DNA of 42,998 nucleotides from the NCBI GenBank assembly GCA_026390675.1, contig JAPLFM010000175.1, positions 1-42,998 of the forward strand. The letters run 5' to 3'. This stretch comes from Candidatus Kapaibacterium sp. Its GTDB lineage: Bacteria; Bacteroidota; Ignavibacteria; Kapaibacteriales; UBA2268. A program made the position numbers and the translations under genes. Below, piece after piece: positions 33,521-42,392 of the stretch; position 1 is the stretch's first letter, and each line of letters starts with the position of its first letter. The notes beneath the pieces were generated by a model. The model was not told where the DNA came from, did not search any database, and worked only from the letters and a program-made list of their open reading frames with translations.

Positions 33521-34237
33521 ATGTCAAGTGTAGTGCCAAATAGTTTAGGGAGCATTGCAAATGCAACCACAGATTCAACCACTTCAACAGGAAGTGGTAA
33601 AAAAGCGCAAACAGCTCAAGAACAGAAGAATCAGTTCTTGATATTGCTTACGCAACAGTTGAAGTCACAAGATCCATTAAAACCTTATGACAATCAACAA
33701 TTCGCTGCTCAATTAGCGCAGTTTTCTCAACTAGAGCAACTTTCGGGTATTCGTACTTTGCTAGAAACTCAAGGGCAATCGAATTTATCGTTATCTAATA
33801 CGATAACAAATACAGCATTGCCAGGTATGCTTGGTAAAATTGCGAAAGCATATACTGAAAATATCAACTATGCTGGTGATGGTTCCAACCTTCAATTAGG
33901 TTTTTCAATTGATAAACCCGGAGAAGCTGGACTAATGTCGATTTATAATGGAGATGGTCAAGTAATTAGACATTTAAAAGTTGCTAAATCCGAATTAAGT
34001 TCCGGTGATCATAATGTTAATTGGGATGGTAAAGATGACTTTGGTAGAAATGTTCCAAAAGGTACATATACATATTTTACTGATTACCAAGACAAAAATG
34101 GTGATACTTTTAAAGGTAAAACTTTTAATTATGGTACTATAGAAGCAGTAAGATTTAAAAGTGATGGTACAATGCTTGTAATTGGAGGTTTAGAAGTACC
34201 TTTAGGCAATGTAACTGATATTTCAACTAGAAATTAA
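33521..34237 (+). CDS. flgD: Flagellar hook-capping protein FlgD
   Basis: 238 residues from the ATG at 33521; the GGGGGG run seven bases upstream is its ribosome-binding site, so the in-frame TTG at 33506 is rejected. FlgD is the scaffold cap on which hook subunits polymerise. The N-terminal domain has the signature KNQFLILLTQQLKSQDPLKPYDNQQFAAQLAQFSQLEQL. The C-terminal half contains the FlgD Ig-like fold (GDHNVNWDGKDDFGRNVPKGTYTYF). Flanked by fliK and the TIGR02530 gene, the standard order. Confidence 0.95.
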   Translation: MSSVVPNSLGSIANATTDSTTSTGSGKKAQTAQEQKNQFLILLTQQLKSQDPLKPYDNQQFAAQLAQFSQLEQLSGIRTLLETQGQSNLSLSNTITNTALPGMLGKIAKAYTENINYAGDGSNLQLGFSIDKPGEAGLMSIYNGDGQVIRHLKVAKSELSSGDHNVNWDGKDDFGRNVPKGTYTYFTDYQDKNGDTFKGKTFNYGTIEAVRFKSDGTMLVIGGLEVPLGNVTDISTRN

Positions 34238-34263
34238 TTGTTCTTATAAATTGAGAGGTAAAT

Positions 34264-34650
34264 ATGCCGGAAATTAATGGGCTAAGTGTTCCTTTTCTAC
34301 CGGCAGGTGGAGCCTCAGGATTGCAACATCGTTCAGCTTTTATTAATCAAAATCGTCAAAGTACAAAATTTGGAGATTTATTTAATCAAGAGCTGAATAA
34401 GTTAAAATTCTCAGGTCATGCTCAAAGTAGAATTGATAGCAGAGATGTTTCTATATCACCACAAGATATGGTAAGATTGGAATCAGCTGTACTTAGAGCA
34501 AAAGAAAAGGGATCAAATGAATCGCTTGTACTCATGGATGAAAAAGCATTTATTGTCAATATCCCAAATAAAACTGTTGTTACAGTTTTTAACAGGCAAA
34601 ATATGGAATCGAATGTTGTAACTAAAATAGATTCGGCTGTATTTGCGTAA
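34264..34650 (+). CDS. Flagellar operon protein, TIGR02530 family
   Basis: 128 residues. The conserved core is near the end: AQSRIDSRDVSISPQDMVRLESAVLRAKEKGSNESLVLMDEKAFIVNIPNKTVVTVFN. Family members lie between flgD and flgE in many flagellar operons; role unknown, possibly in hook assembly. Strong ribosome-binding site GAGAGG. The N-terminus is Pro/Gly/Asn-rich and variable. Confidence 0.88.
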   Translation: MPEINGLSVPFLPAGGASGLQHRSAFINQNRQSTKFGDLFNQELNKLKFSGHAQSRIDSRDVSISPQDMVRLESAVLRAKEKGSNESLVLMDEKAFIVNIPNKTVVTVFNRQNMESNVVTKIDSAVFA

Positions 34651-34660
34651 TTTAATTAAC

Positions 34661-34765
34661 GGGTTGGACTCTTGTCTAGGATGGATAAGAGAGACCCAAG
34701 CATACTGAACGATTGATGTATGCTATTTTATAAATAACCTATTTCTTAATTAACCAAGGAAGGTT
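34661..34765 (+). promoter_or_regulatory. Structured flgE leader with hairpins and hidden Shine-Dalgarno
   Basis: The 119-bp gap holds three stem-loops: GGGT..CTCTT / AAGAG..ACCC (34661-34697) with AGGATGGAT in the loop, AGCATAC / GTATGCT (34699-34724), and AACC-AAGGAA-GGTT (34752-34765), whose loop is the flgE Shine-Dalgarno. GGA-containing loops suggest control by CsrA or another RNA-binding protein. Confidence 0.5.
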
Positions 34766-34769
34766 CAAA

Positions 34770-36101
34770 ATGGGTCTTATTAGATCTCTTACAGTTGGTG
34801 CCAGCTCAATGATAGCTCACCAAAGAAAATTTGATGTAATTTCAAATAATTTGGCAAACGCTAGTACTATTGGATACAAATCCAATAGAGCAACATTTGT
34901 TGATCAGCTAAGTCAAACATATAGAACGGGTTCAACACCAAGTACAGATACCGAAAAAGGTAGTGGTGGTGTTGATCCTATGCAATTTGGGATGGGGGTA
35001 AAAATAGGTTCAGTGCAAATGAATATGAATCAAGGTATTATCGAAAATACAGATAGACCTTTGGATATGGCATTGAATGGGGATGGATTTTTTGTTTACA
35101 AACAAAACGGCGTGCAGAAATTCTCTCGAGCTGGAGCAGTTTCGAAAGATAAAGAGGGTTACTTAGTTGATGCCAATTCAGGTTCTTTTTTGCAAGGTTA
35201 TAATGTTTTACCTGATGCAAATGGAAAACCTTCTAAAGGTAGTAACGATGAAATCAAACTAGATAGAAAAATTGCAAATTTGAGAATTGCTCCTAGTACA
35301 ATATCTCATGCGAAACAAACCACAATTGTGTCTGTAAATGGTAATCTTGATTCTGGTACAAAAGAATCTGATGGTTTAAAACCTACTTCTATTCAAATAT
35401 TTGATAATACTGGTATTGGTAGAAATATCGAAGTAAATTTTAAGAAAACCGCCAATATAAATGAATATGAGTTGAGCGCAAATCTTGATGGAAAGAGTTT
35501 ACCTATATCAGAAACCATAATTACTTTCAATGCAGATGGAACTTTGAAATCTCCTTTTAATGTTAAAATAACTGCTGCAAATCTGAATACATCTGTTGGT
35601 GGTGGTAATGTGTTTGATGCTGTTACTCCACAAGATCTTACTATTATTTTAGGTAGTTCAAATAATTCGACAAGTGATAGTATAACTCAGTTTTCTGGTG
35701 CATCTTCAGCTTCTTTAAGTACTCAAGATGGTTACAAAGCTGGTACTCTTCAAAGTTACGAAGTTGACACTAAAGGTAAAGTATTAGGATCTTTTTCTAA
35801 TGGTAGAACTGAAACTTTAGGTCAGGTTGTACTTGCAAGGTTTACGAATTCAGAAGCTTTACAGAAGCAAGGTAACAACTTTTATATTCCTTCGCCAGAT
35901 AGTGGTATTCCAAACTTTGGTACAGCTACTGAAAATTTTGCTTCAACAACTGTAATTGGTAGGTCTTTAGAGCAGTCAAATGTTGATTTGACTGAACAAT
36001 TTACTGATATGATTTCTACTCAAAGAGCTTTTGAAGCTGCTTCAAGAACTATTACTGTTAGTGATCAATTACTTACAGAAATTAATTCTATAAAGAGATA
36101 A
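34770..36101 (+). CDS. flgE: Flagellar hook protein FlgE
   Basis: 443 residues. Subunit of the curved hook joining basal body and filament; exported by the flagellar type III system, so it has no signal peptide. The N-terminal rod/hook signature is MGLIRSLTVGASSMIAHQRKFDVISNNLANASTIGYKS. A FlgE/F/G central part with FSRAGAVSKDKEGYLVDANSG follows. The C-terminal helix is LEQSNVDLTEQFTDMISTQRAFEAASRTITVSDQLLTEINSIKR. Last gene of this operon, ending at a terminator at 36137. The long structured leader suggests separate translational control. Confidence 0.95.
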   Translation: MGLIRSLTVGASSMIAHQRKFDVISNNLANASTIGYKSNRATFVDQLSQTYRTGSTPSTDTEKGSGGVDPMQFGMGVKIGSVQMNMNQGIIENTDRPLDMALNGDGFFVYKQNGVQKFSRAGAVSKDKEGYLVDANSGSFLQGYNVLPDANGKPSKGSNDEIKLDRKIANLRIAPSTISHAKQTTIVSVNGNLDSGTKESDGLKPTSIQIFDNTGIGRNIEVNFKKTANINEYELSANLDGKSLPISETIITFNADGTLKSPFNVKITAANLNTSVGGGNVFDAVTPQDLTIILGSSNNSTSDSITQFSGASSASLSTQDGYKAGTLQSYEVDTKGKVLGSFSNGRTETLGQVVLARFTNSEALQKQGNNFYIPSPDSGIPNFGTATENFASTTVIGRSLEQSNVDLTEQFTDMISTQRAFEAASRTITVSDQLLTEINSIKR

Positions 36102-36136
36102 TTTAATTATATTATTTTCTTCTTACTCCTAAATAG

Positions 36137-36168
36137 GGCGATATTCTTTTTTAAGAAATCGCCTTTTT
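36137..36168 (+). terminator. Intrinsic terminator of the flagellar operon
   Basis: Stem GGCGATaTTCTT / AAGAAATCGCC with one bulge and a short T loop, followed by TTTTT. It lies 35 bp past the flgE stop. Confidence 0.85.
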
Positions 36169-36272
36169 ATGTTCAAAGTATATATTTTTTAGGTTAAATA
36201 AAAACACTTCTTTTTTATATTTTGATATAGAATTATATTTGTAATTATATAAATAACATTTTAGGATAAAAA

Positions 36273-37292
36273 ATGAAAATAAAATTAAGTTTTATCTTCA
36301 CACTTGCATTAGCACTTGTAATATTGTCTGCTTGTAATCAAGGACCCAAACCAATTGAAATCTCAAGCCTTGATAAAATTGTTGAGCCAAATTACAAATA
36401 CGAAATTAGTATTCCTAGTAATTGGCAAAATTCAAAGAGTTCAAAAAGAGTAGCCTCTTTTTCTAACAAAGAAACGTCAGAAAGATTTAGAAAATATGAT
36501 GCAACTGGATTTCCGGGAGCTAAAGTAGATTTAGAAATAGCAACTATTGACTCATCTGGTTTAGAAGGTTTGATAGCTAAAAAGAAAGCTTTCTCTGGCG
36601 AAGCTTATTCAGCACCTATACAAGTTACTATTGATGGGATTCAAGTAACAAAACTTGCTTATTCTTTCCCACTCGATGATGGTGATTTTGATGGTGAAAT
36701 GTATGTTGGTACTAAGGACAATAAAACTGCTACTATTATTAACTTTGGGACTTTTGCTGGAACAAAAGATAAATATAAAGACAAATTTGCTGAAATAATT
36801 AAATCTATTAAACTTGCAATTACACCTGAAAAGAAAGAGGACGATGTAGTAATTAATAATATTGAAGCTACTCCAGCATCAAAAACATTAAAATCAACTT
36901 CTGGAACAGGATTTAGTGTTAGTATTCCTGATAATTTCAAAACTGAAGCAGGTGGTGCAAAAGCACTTTTCTCAAAAAGGTATATTGGTGAAAGAAGAGG
37001 TGATTGTTACTTACAAGTAGATGTAATAGATTCAAAAAAATCAAACAATCTTAAAAATATCGCCGATGGTACTAAAACTGCTGTTAAAGGTGGCGAGCTA
37101 AAAGAAACAAAATTTGGTGGACAAACTGCATATTTCTTTTCATACAATCCTGCCAAAGAAGTAAATGGCAGAATTTACTTTGCTTTAAAAAATGACAATC
37201 TTTATAGATTCACAATTAATTGGTTTAAAGGCGAAGAAGCAGATTATTTGCCTGTATTTGAAGAAGTAATTAAATCATTCAATATAAAATAA
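36273..37292 (+). CDS. Lipoprotein with two PsbP/DUF1795-like domains
   Basis: 339 residues. Lipoprotein signal MKIKLSFIFTLALALVILSAC, with C21 as the likely lipid site. Two related beta-rich domains follow, each starting with a phrase like YKYEISIPSNW (residue about 43) and GFSVSIPDNFK (about 212). Each ends with a motif like YKDKFAEIIKSIKL or YLPVFEEVIKSFNI, as in PsbP-like and DUF1795 proteins. A linker with a KKEDDVVINN stretch joins them. Probably a periplasmic membrane-anchored protein of unknown role. A monocistronic unit between two terminators. Confidence 0.75.
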   Translation: MKIKLSFIFTLALALVILSACNQGPKPIEISSLDKIVEPNYKYEISIPSNWQNSKSSKRVASFSNKETSERFRKYDATGFPGAKVDLEIATIDSSGLEGLIAKKKAFSGEAYSAPIQVTIDGIQVTKLAYSFPLDDGDFDGEMYVGTKDNKTATIINFGTFAGTKDKYKDKFAEIIKSIKLAITPEKKEDDVVINNIEATPASKTLKSTSGTGFSVSIPDNFKTEAGGAKALFSKRYIGERRGDCYLQVDVIDSKKSNNLKNIADGTKTAVKGGELKETKFGGQTAYFFSYNPAKEVNGRIYFALKNDNLYRFTINWFKGEEADYLPVFEEVIKSFNIK

Positions 37293-37316
37293 ATTCTATC
37301 AAAAAACAGAAATTAT

Positions 37317-37352
37317 AAAAGAGGCTTTCTAATTTAAAGAAAGTCTTTTTTA
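37317..37352 (+). terminator. Terminator of the lipoprotein gene
   Basis: AAAAGAGGCTTTCT pairs with AGAAAGTCTTTT through two G-U pairs across a short AATTTAA loop, and a T-run follows. It starts 24 bp after the stop codon. Confidence 0.75.
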
Positions 37353-37395
37353 TTTATTAGAATCTATTCAATAAATCTTTTAAGATATGATTACA

Positions 37396-37435
37396 AAAAA
37401 AAGACTTTTTCAATAATTTGAAAAAGTCTTTTTTT
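37396..37435. terminator. Bidirectional terminator downstream of rpsD
   Basis: Perfect 18-bp stem (arms 37396-37413 and 37418-37435, loop TAAT) with A-run and T-run at its ends, so it works on both strands. It ends 21 bp from the rpsD stop. Confidence 0.88.
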
Positions 37436-37456
37436 AAAACTCAAAATATGTAATAA

Positions 37457-38059
37457 TTAACGTGAGTAGTATTCAACTACGAGTGGAATTTCTACAATTA
37501 CAGGAACTTCTTCTTTCAAAGGTACATATAAAAATTTTGCTGTAAAATCTACTTTAGATACTTCAAGATAAGCAGGAGCATTAATAGCACGAACTGATTC
37601 TTGAATAACATCCATTTTTTGACTTTTAGTTTTAATAGAAATAACATCATTAACATTTACATGATATGATGGTACATTAACTCTTTTTCCATTTACTAAT
37701 ACGTGGTTATGTCCGACAAATTGACGAGCTGCATACAAAGTACGAGCAAAACCTGCACGATATACTAAAGCATCAAGACGTGATTCTAAAATTTGAATAT
37801 ACAAATCTCCAGTATTTCCTGTCATGTGAGCTGCTTTTTTGTAATAATTAGCCATTTGACGTTCAGAGATGTTGTATTGAAATCTCAAACGTTGTTTTTC
37901 TAATAATTGTTTACCATAGTCAGATAACTTGTTTCTTCTTTTAGAAGCACCATGTTGACCAGGAGGGTAATTTTTTTTACCCATAATCTTTTTCGCTTTT
38001 GGAGTCAAATTGAGTCCAAGTTTGCGGGAGATTTTTACTTTAGGACCGTTGTAATTCAT
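37457..38059 (-). CDS. rpsD: 30S ribosomal protein S4
   Basis: 200 residues, full length. Initiates 30S assembly by binding 16S rRNA and, in many bacteria, represses its own operon. The N-terminus (GPKVKISRKLGLNLTPKAKKIM, YPPGQHGASKRRNKLSDYGKQLLEKQRLRFQYNISE) has no CxxC zinc cluster, so it is the zinc-free type. The S4 RNA-binding domain follows (ESRLDALVYRAGFARTLYAARQFVGHNHVLVNGKRVNVPSY). It is isolated here: none of rpsM, rpsK, rpoA or rplQ is adjacent, unlike the usual alpha operon. Promoter at 38124-38154. Confidence 0.97.
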   Translation of the reverse strand: MNYNGPKVKISRKLGLNLTPKAKKIMGKKNYPPGQHGASKRRNKLSDYGKQLLEKQRLRFQYNISERQMANYYKKAAHMTGNTGDLYIQILESRLDALVYRAGFARTLYAARQFVGHNHVLVNGKRVNVPSYHVNVNDVISIKTKSQKMDVIQESVRAINAPAYLEVSKVDFTAKFLYVPLKEEVPVIVEIPLVVEYYSR

Positions 38060-38123
38060 TGTTCCTCAATAACAAATATATATATTTTAAATTCAATTCT
38101 AGTATTCGCAAAGAATAGGATTA

Positions 38124-38154
38124 CAAATATAATGCAAATATTGTTTTCCACAAA
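38124..38154 (-). promoter_or_regulatory. Bacteroidota-type promoter of rpsD
   Basis: On the minus strand TTTG (38151-38154) is followed after exactly 19 bp by TATATTTG (38124-38131), matching the -33 TTTG / -7 TAnnTTTG consensus. It lies 65 bp upstream of the ATG. Confidence 0.7.
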
Positions 38155-38288
38155 AGTTTTATTGAAAATATTTAATATTTATTTCATTTTTCGTATTTTT
38201 CAAAATATAATTTCCATAAATACTAAAATTGTAATATATTATAATATTCATTTTTCTAAAATTAATTTAAGTTTTAATATTGTTAAAT

Positions 38289-39770
38289 ATGAAGAACAAC
38301 AAGTTCAAATTATTATTTTTTTACGCTTTTGTAATTTCAGTCTTTTCTACTGGAACCTTTCTTGTTTTAAGGTTTGGAAAGATATTAGAGATTCATAAAT
38401 TTAGTACTGAAGTAATTGGCAATACTCTTTCTTCCTTTAAAAGTGAATTAAATCCACATAATACTCTTACTGCCTTTGATATTTTTTATAATGATGTTTT
38501 CTTAAATTTACACAGTCCATTAACTATTCTGTTTTTGCAAATAATTTCAATAATTGTATTGTCAAGAATATTAGGATATCTTTGCAATAAGATAGGTCAA
38601 CCTTCAGTAATTGGCGAAATTATAGCGGGAATAATATTAGGACCTTCTATTTTAGGTTACTACTTTCCTTCAATTTCATCTTATCTTTTTCCACTTAAGT
38701 CTCTAGCAAACCTACAATTTTTAAGTCAAATAGGTTTAATTTTATTCATGTTTGTAGTCGGAATGGAATTAGATTTAAAGCTGTTAAAAAATAGAGCTCA
38801 AGAAGCTGTAATAATTAGCCATTCAAGTATTGTAACTCCTTTTTTTATGGGTGTAACTTTATCATATTTTTTATATGATAAATTTGCTCCTATAAATGCA
38901 TCTTTTATTGAGTTTGCATTATTTATTGGAACAGCTATGAGTATAACTGCTTTTCCAGTGCTTGCAAGAATAATTCAAGAAAAGGGACTTTCTAATACAT
39001 ATTTAGGAAGTATGGCTATTACTTGTGCTGCAGCCGATGATGTATCTGCTTGGTGCATTTTAGCTGCAGTAATTGCTATTATCAAAGCAGGTACTTTTTT
39101 AAACGCCTTCTTTAATATTGCAGCAATCACTTCGTTTGTTTTATTTATGATTTATTATTTTAAACCTTTAATTAGAAATCTTGGTTCTCTTTATATTGAT
39201 AAGCCTCACAACAATAAAACAATTATGGCTTTTGTATTTGTTATTTTGCTTACTTCTTCTTTTGTAACAGAATCATTAGGACTTCAGGCTTTATTTGGAG
39301 CTTTTTTGGCTGGAGTTATTATGCCTGATAATCTACATTTTAAAAAATTGCTTATTAAGAAAGTTGAAGATATTAGTTTAGTGCTTCTTTTACCTTTATT
39401 TTTTGTTTTTACTGGGCTTAGAACTCAGATAGGATTAGTTTCAAGTGGCGAACTTTGGTTCTATGCTATTATAGTATTAATAACCGCTGTTATGGGAAAG
39501 TTTTTTGGTAGTACTCTAAGTGCAAGGTTTGTTGGTATGTCATGGAAAGACTCTTTTTTACTTGGTACATTGATGAACACAAGAGGACTAATGGAGTTAA
39601 TAGTTTTAAATATTGGTTATGATTTAGGAATCTTAAAACCCGAAATTTTTACAATTTTAGTATTAATGGCTCTTACAACAACATTTATGACATCACCAAT
39701 TTTATCAATAATAAACTTTATTTTTAAAGAAAAAAATGAAACTGAAGTGAAAATAATTGATACTATTTAA
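38289..39770 (+). CDS. Cation/proton antiporter, CPA2 family
   Basis: 493 residues. Inner-membrane monovalent cation:proton exchanger of the Na+/H+ exchanger fold (PF00999). After one extra N-terminal helix (FKLLFFYAFVISVFSTGTFLVL) and a loop come about twelve membrane segments. The conserved family phrases are present: GYLCNKIGQPSVIGEIIAGIILGPSILG, LILFMFVVGMELDLKLL, GTAMSITAFPVLARII and CAAADDVSAWCILA (the tandem Asp pair of the ion site), then GAFLAGVIMP. No cytoplasmic TrkA-N domain, so it is not a KefB/C type. The start is the ATG at 38289 rather than an in-frame TTG at 38280. Monocistronic. Confidence 0.92.
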   Translation: MKNNKFKLLFFYAFVISVFSTGTFLVLRFGKILEIHKFSTEVIGNTLSSFKSELNPHNTLTAFDIFYNDVFLNLHSPLTILFLQIISIIVLSRILGYLCNKIGQPSVIGEIIAGIILGPSILGYYFPSISSYLFPLKSLANLQFLSQIGLILFMFVVGMELDLKLLKNRAQEAVIISHSSIVTPFFMGVTLSYFLYDKFAPINASFIEFALFIGTAMSITAFPVLARIIQEKGLSNTYLGSMAITCAAADDVSAWCILAAVIAIIKAGTFLNAFFNIAAITSFVLFMIYYFKPLIRNLGSLYIDKPHNNKTIMAFVFVILLTSSFVTESLGLQALFGAFLAGVIMPDNLHFKKLLIKKVEDISLVLLLPLFFVFTGLRTQIGLVSSGELWFYAIIVLITAVMGKFFGSTLSARFVGMSWKDSFLLGTLMNTRGLMELIVLNIGYDLGILKPEIFTILVLMALTTTFMTSPILSIINFIFKEKNETEVKIIDTI

Positions 39771-39802
39771 AGGACATTGAATTTTAATTATAACTAACTT
39801 TA

Positions 39803-41500
39803 TTAGGTAATTAAATTAGCTTCTGCTTGGATAATAGGAATTTTAATCATAACTTTAGTGCCAATATTTAGTTGAGATTTTATATGCAATTCACCACCTA
39901 TAATTTTTAGAATTTGTTTTACAAGTGCTAAACCCATACCTACCCCAGGTATATTCCCAACATTTTCTCCTCTATAAAATATTTCAGTTACTCTTGATAT
40001 ATCTGTCTCTGGAATTCCAATTCCCTTATCTTCTATTGATAAAATATGAAAATTTCCAACTTTTTCACAAGTGATCTTTGCATAAACAACATCTTTTGAA
40101 TAACGTAAAACATTGTCTAATATATTTTCTACTATTGGAGCAATTGATTCTATACTATACTGAAGTATCAAGCTTTCAGGTATATTTAAATCAAAATTTA
40201 AAGGTTTATCAACAAAACTATTATAAGATGATATCTTGTTTCTAAACACATCAATTAATTTTATACCTGCTGCCGATGTTACCTTAACCTCATTTACTTG
40301 TTCATATTTATTAATATTTAACAAAACCATTGATAAATAATCAATGACAAGTAAATTTCTTGAAGTAAGTTTGTTTATTTCAGCTTTTTCAAGTCTGTCA
40401 TAATGATTTTTTAATATTTCTGAATTGTTTCTAACTATTGTAAGTGGTGTTCTAAATTCGTGAGAAACCATTAGTAAGAATTTTGTTTTTAGTTCTGAAT
40501 ATTTCTTTTCACTTTCTGCTGTAAATTCTGCTTTTTTTCTCAAACTAATTTGACTTTCAAGTTCATTAATAGTATATTCCAAATCAGATGTTCTCATTTT
40601 AATCAGAGATTCTAATTCGTCTTTTGAGCGTTCCAAAACTTTTTGAGCTACTTTTTGGTCTGTTATATCAATAAATGATTCAACTAAATATTCAGCACCA
40701 AAAATTGTAGTAACAATGTTTTTTCTCAATACATCAATACTTTTACCATTTATATCTTTAAGTTTTGATTCAAAATGATTATTTGCAATGTTGTTTTCTT
40801 GTTTTAAAAAGTTACTTATTGGTTTATTGGTTAATTCTGTATGGGTTGTACCAATTAGTTTGTTAGCCATTGGGTTACTTTTTAGTATAGCGCCGGTTTC
40901 TTTAAATGCTATTATTACACCTGCTTGAATTGCATTTAGAATTGTATTAATATCATCTTGACTTTCGTATGTTTCTACTACTTGTCCATGTTTTAAATTT
41001 CCAATCTCTGATTTAAGATTTTGATTTTCTTTAGAAAAAAAAGTATTATCTAATGCATAAGTTAAAAAATCAGATTGAAGTTCACAGAATTTTATACAAG
41101 ATTCTTTATCTTCCATCCAATGCTCATCAAGTACAAGTAAAATTAAGTATTCTGTTCCAAAACTACAAGATAATGGTATTAATACATAATAAGTTTTGTT
41201 TTCTCTAGATAGTAATTCAGGATAAAATATTACACCTCCTGAATTTAACGATTGACCTACAATTCCTTTGCTTGAAAGATTTTCAAATTCTTTTATAGAT
41301 AATTCTTGAAACTCTTCTTTGATAGTGGAATGATGTTCAAACATAAATGTTTCTTTATCTAAATTGTATAATGAAACAAATTTGATATTAGGAAGAATCG
41401 TGAAATTATTGAGAGTGGACACAACAATATCGCTATCTAATGCAATTTTTTTTGAAAGAGATAGTGAACTTAAATTTTGTAATAGTATAATTGATTCCAT
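39803..41500 (-). CDS. Sensor histidine kinase with GAF-like and PAS domains
   Basis: 565 residues, no membrane segment. Residues about 1-165 have a GAF-like look (secondary-structure pattern and an EYLILLVLDEHW strand), then a PAS domain (LNAIQAGVIIAFKETGAILKSNPMANKLIG, about 190-290), a coiled coil, and HisKA with H347 (LLMVSHEFRTPLTIVRNNSEIL). The ATPase domain has NILDNVLRYS, DKGIGIPETDI and GVGMGLALVKQIL. No partner regulator in the window. Third gene of an operon with the HDOD gene, 22 bp upstream. Confidence 0.9.
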   Translation of the reverse strand: MESIILLQNLSSLSLSKKIALDSDIVVSTLNNFTILPNIKFVSLYNLDKETFMFEHHSTIKEEFQELSIKEFENLSSKGIVGQSLNSGGVIFYPELLSRENKTYYVLIPLSCSFGTEYLILLVLDEHWMEDKESCIKFCELQSDFLTYALDNTFFSKENQNLKSEIGNLKHGQVVETYESQDDINTILNAIQAGVIIAFKETGAILKSNPMANKLIGTTHTELTNKPISNFLKQENNIANNHFESKLKDINGKSIDVLRKNIVTTIFGAEYLVESFIDITDQKVAQKVLERSKDELESLIKMRTSDLEYTINELESQISLRKKAEFTAESEKKYSELKTKFLLMVSHEFRTPLTIVRNNSEILKNHYDRLEKAEINKLTSRNLLVIDYLSMVLLNINKYEQVNEVKVTSAAGIKLIDVFRNKISSYNSFVDKPLNFDLNIPESLILQYSIESIAPIVENILDNVLRYSKDVVYAKITCEKVGNFHILSIEDKGIGIPETDISRVTEIFYRGENVGNIPGVGMGLALVKQILKIIGGELHIKSQLNIGTKVMIKIPIIQAEANLIT

Positions 41501-41522
41501 AATATTAACTATTTAACTTTGG

Positions 41523-42392
41523 TTAACCACCAAGTAATTCCCTCATTTCAATTACTTCTCTTTTAAAAACAGGCAGATTTTTTGTAAAGAACTGTTTGTC
41601 AATATCAATATGTTTCCATATATCTTTGTTTAAAGTAGGTACTAAATCAGTTCCAGAATCTCCTATTCTCAACATTGAAGAAGCTACCATTGCCAAATGA
41701 ACTATAGTTGCATGTGAATGAAATTTACCATCAACTAAACCAGAGTATTGATTTTCAAACATTGTACTTATATCTTTAGGTAATTTCCATTTTTCTGAAA
41801 GTAATTGTGCAATCAAAGAGTGAGTAATTCCCAAAACAGCTTTTTCAACATCTCTTAATTTCATTTTTTTAGCTTTGCCTGCTCCCACAACTTTTGAATA
41901 AAGTTCAGGTACACCAATTAAAAAAAACAGTTTGCCAATACCATGTATAATTCCAGCTACAAAAAGATCTTCAGGATTTGGCAACCTTAGTTCTTTAGCC
42001 AAATTTCTGCTAATTGAACCCACAGCAAATGAATATTCCCACAAGTCTATTGGACGCAAGCCATCTGTCTCTTTTGCTCCAGAAAAAAGCTTCATAATAG
42101 CTAATGCTAATACAATTGCTTTAATTTCCTTTGTTCCAATTATAAATACAGCATCTTGAATTGAAGTTACTTTTCTTAAATTACCGTAAATTGCTGAATT
42201 TGATACTTTAAGTACTTTGACTGCTGATGACTGATCTTGTGAAATAACATTCGCAATATCTGTAGCACTACACATAGGGTTAGCCATAGCTGTAGTTAAA
42301 GCTGTGTAAATAGTTGGCAAAGTTGGAAAATCATTCAACTTTGACATTATATTTTTAAGGATATTATCCCTGTTCTGTTCTGCTATGCTCAT
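41523..42392 (-). CDS. HDOD domain protein
   Basis: 289 residues. The HDOD domain is a metal-free HD-like signalling module. It is recognised by LNDFPTLPTIYTALTTAMANPMCSATDIANVISQDQSSAVKVLKVSNSAIYG (residues about 18-70), SIQDAVFIIGTKEIKAIVLALAIMKLF, and LFVAGIIHGIGKLFFL in place of the catalytic HD segment. Its first 29 bases overlap the end of the 109-residue gene; a later Met at residue 16 would reduce the overlap. It probably acts as a scaffold passing signals between the leader protein and the kinase. Confidence 0.92.
   Translation of the reverse strand: MSIAEQNRDNILKNIMSKLNDFPTLPTIYTALTTAMANPMCSATDIANVISQDQSSAVKVLKVSNSAIYGNLRKVTSIQDAVFIIGTKEIKAIVLALAIMKLFSGAKETDGLRPIDLWEYSFAVGSISRNLAKELRLPNPEDLFVAGIIHGIGKLFFLIGVPELYSKVVGAGKAKKMKLRDVEKAVLGITHSLIAQLLSEKWKLPKDISTMFENQYSGLVDGKFHSHATIVHLAMVASSMLRIGDSGTDLVPTLNKDIWKHIDIDKQFFTKNLPVFKREVIEMRELLGG

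Noticed and set aside
37952-38398. Plus-strand ORF of 148 codons rich in Ile and Phe
   Set aside because: It overlaps the rpsD start, its promoter and the antiporter start; the composition is that of AT-rich non-coding DNA.
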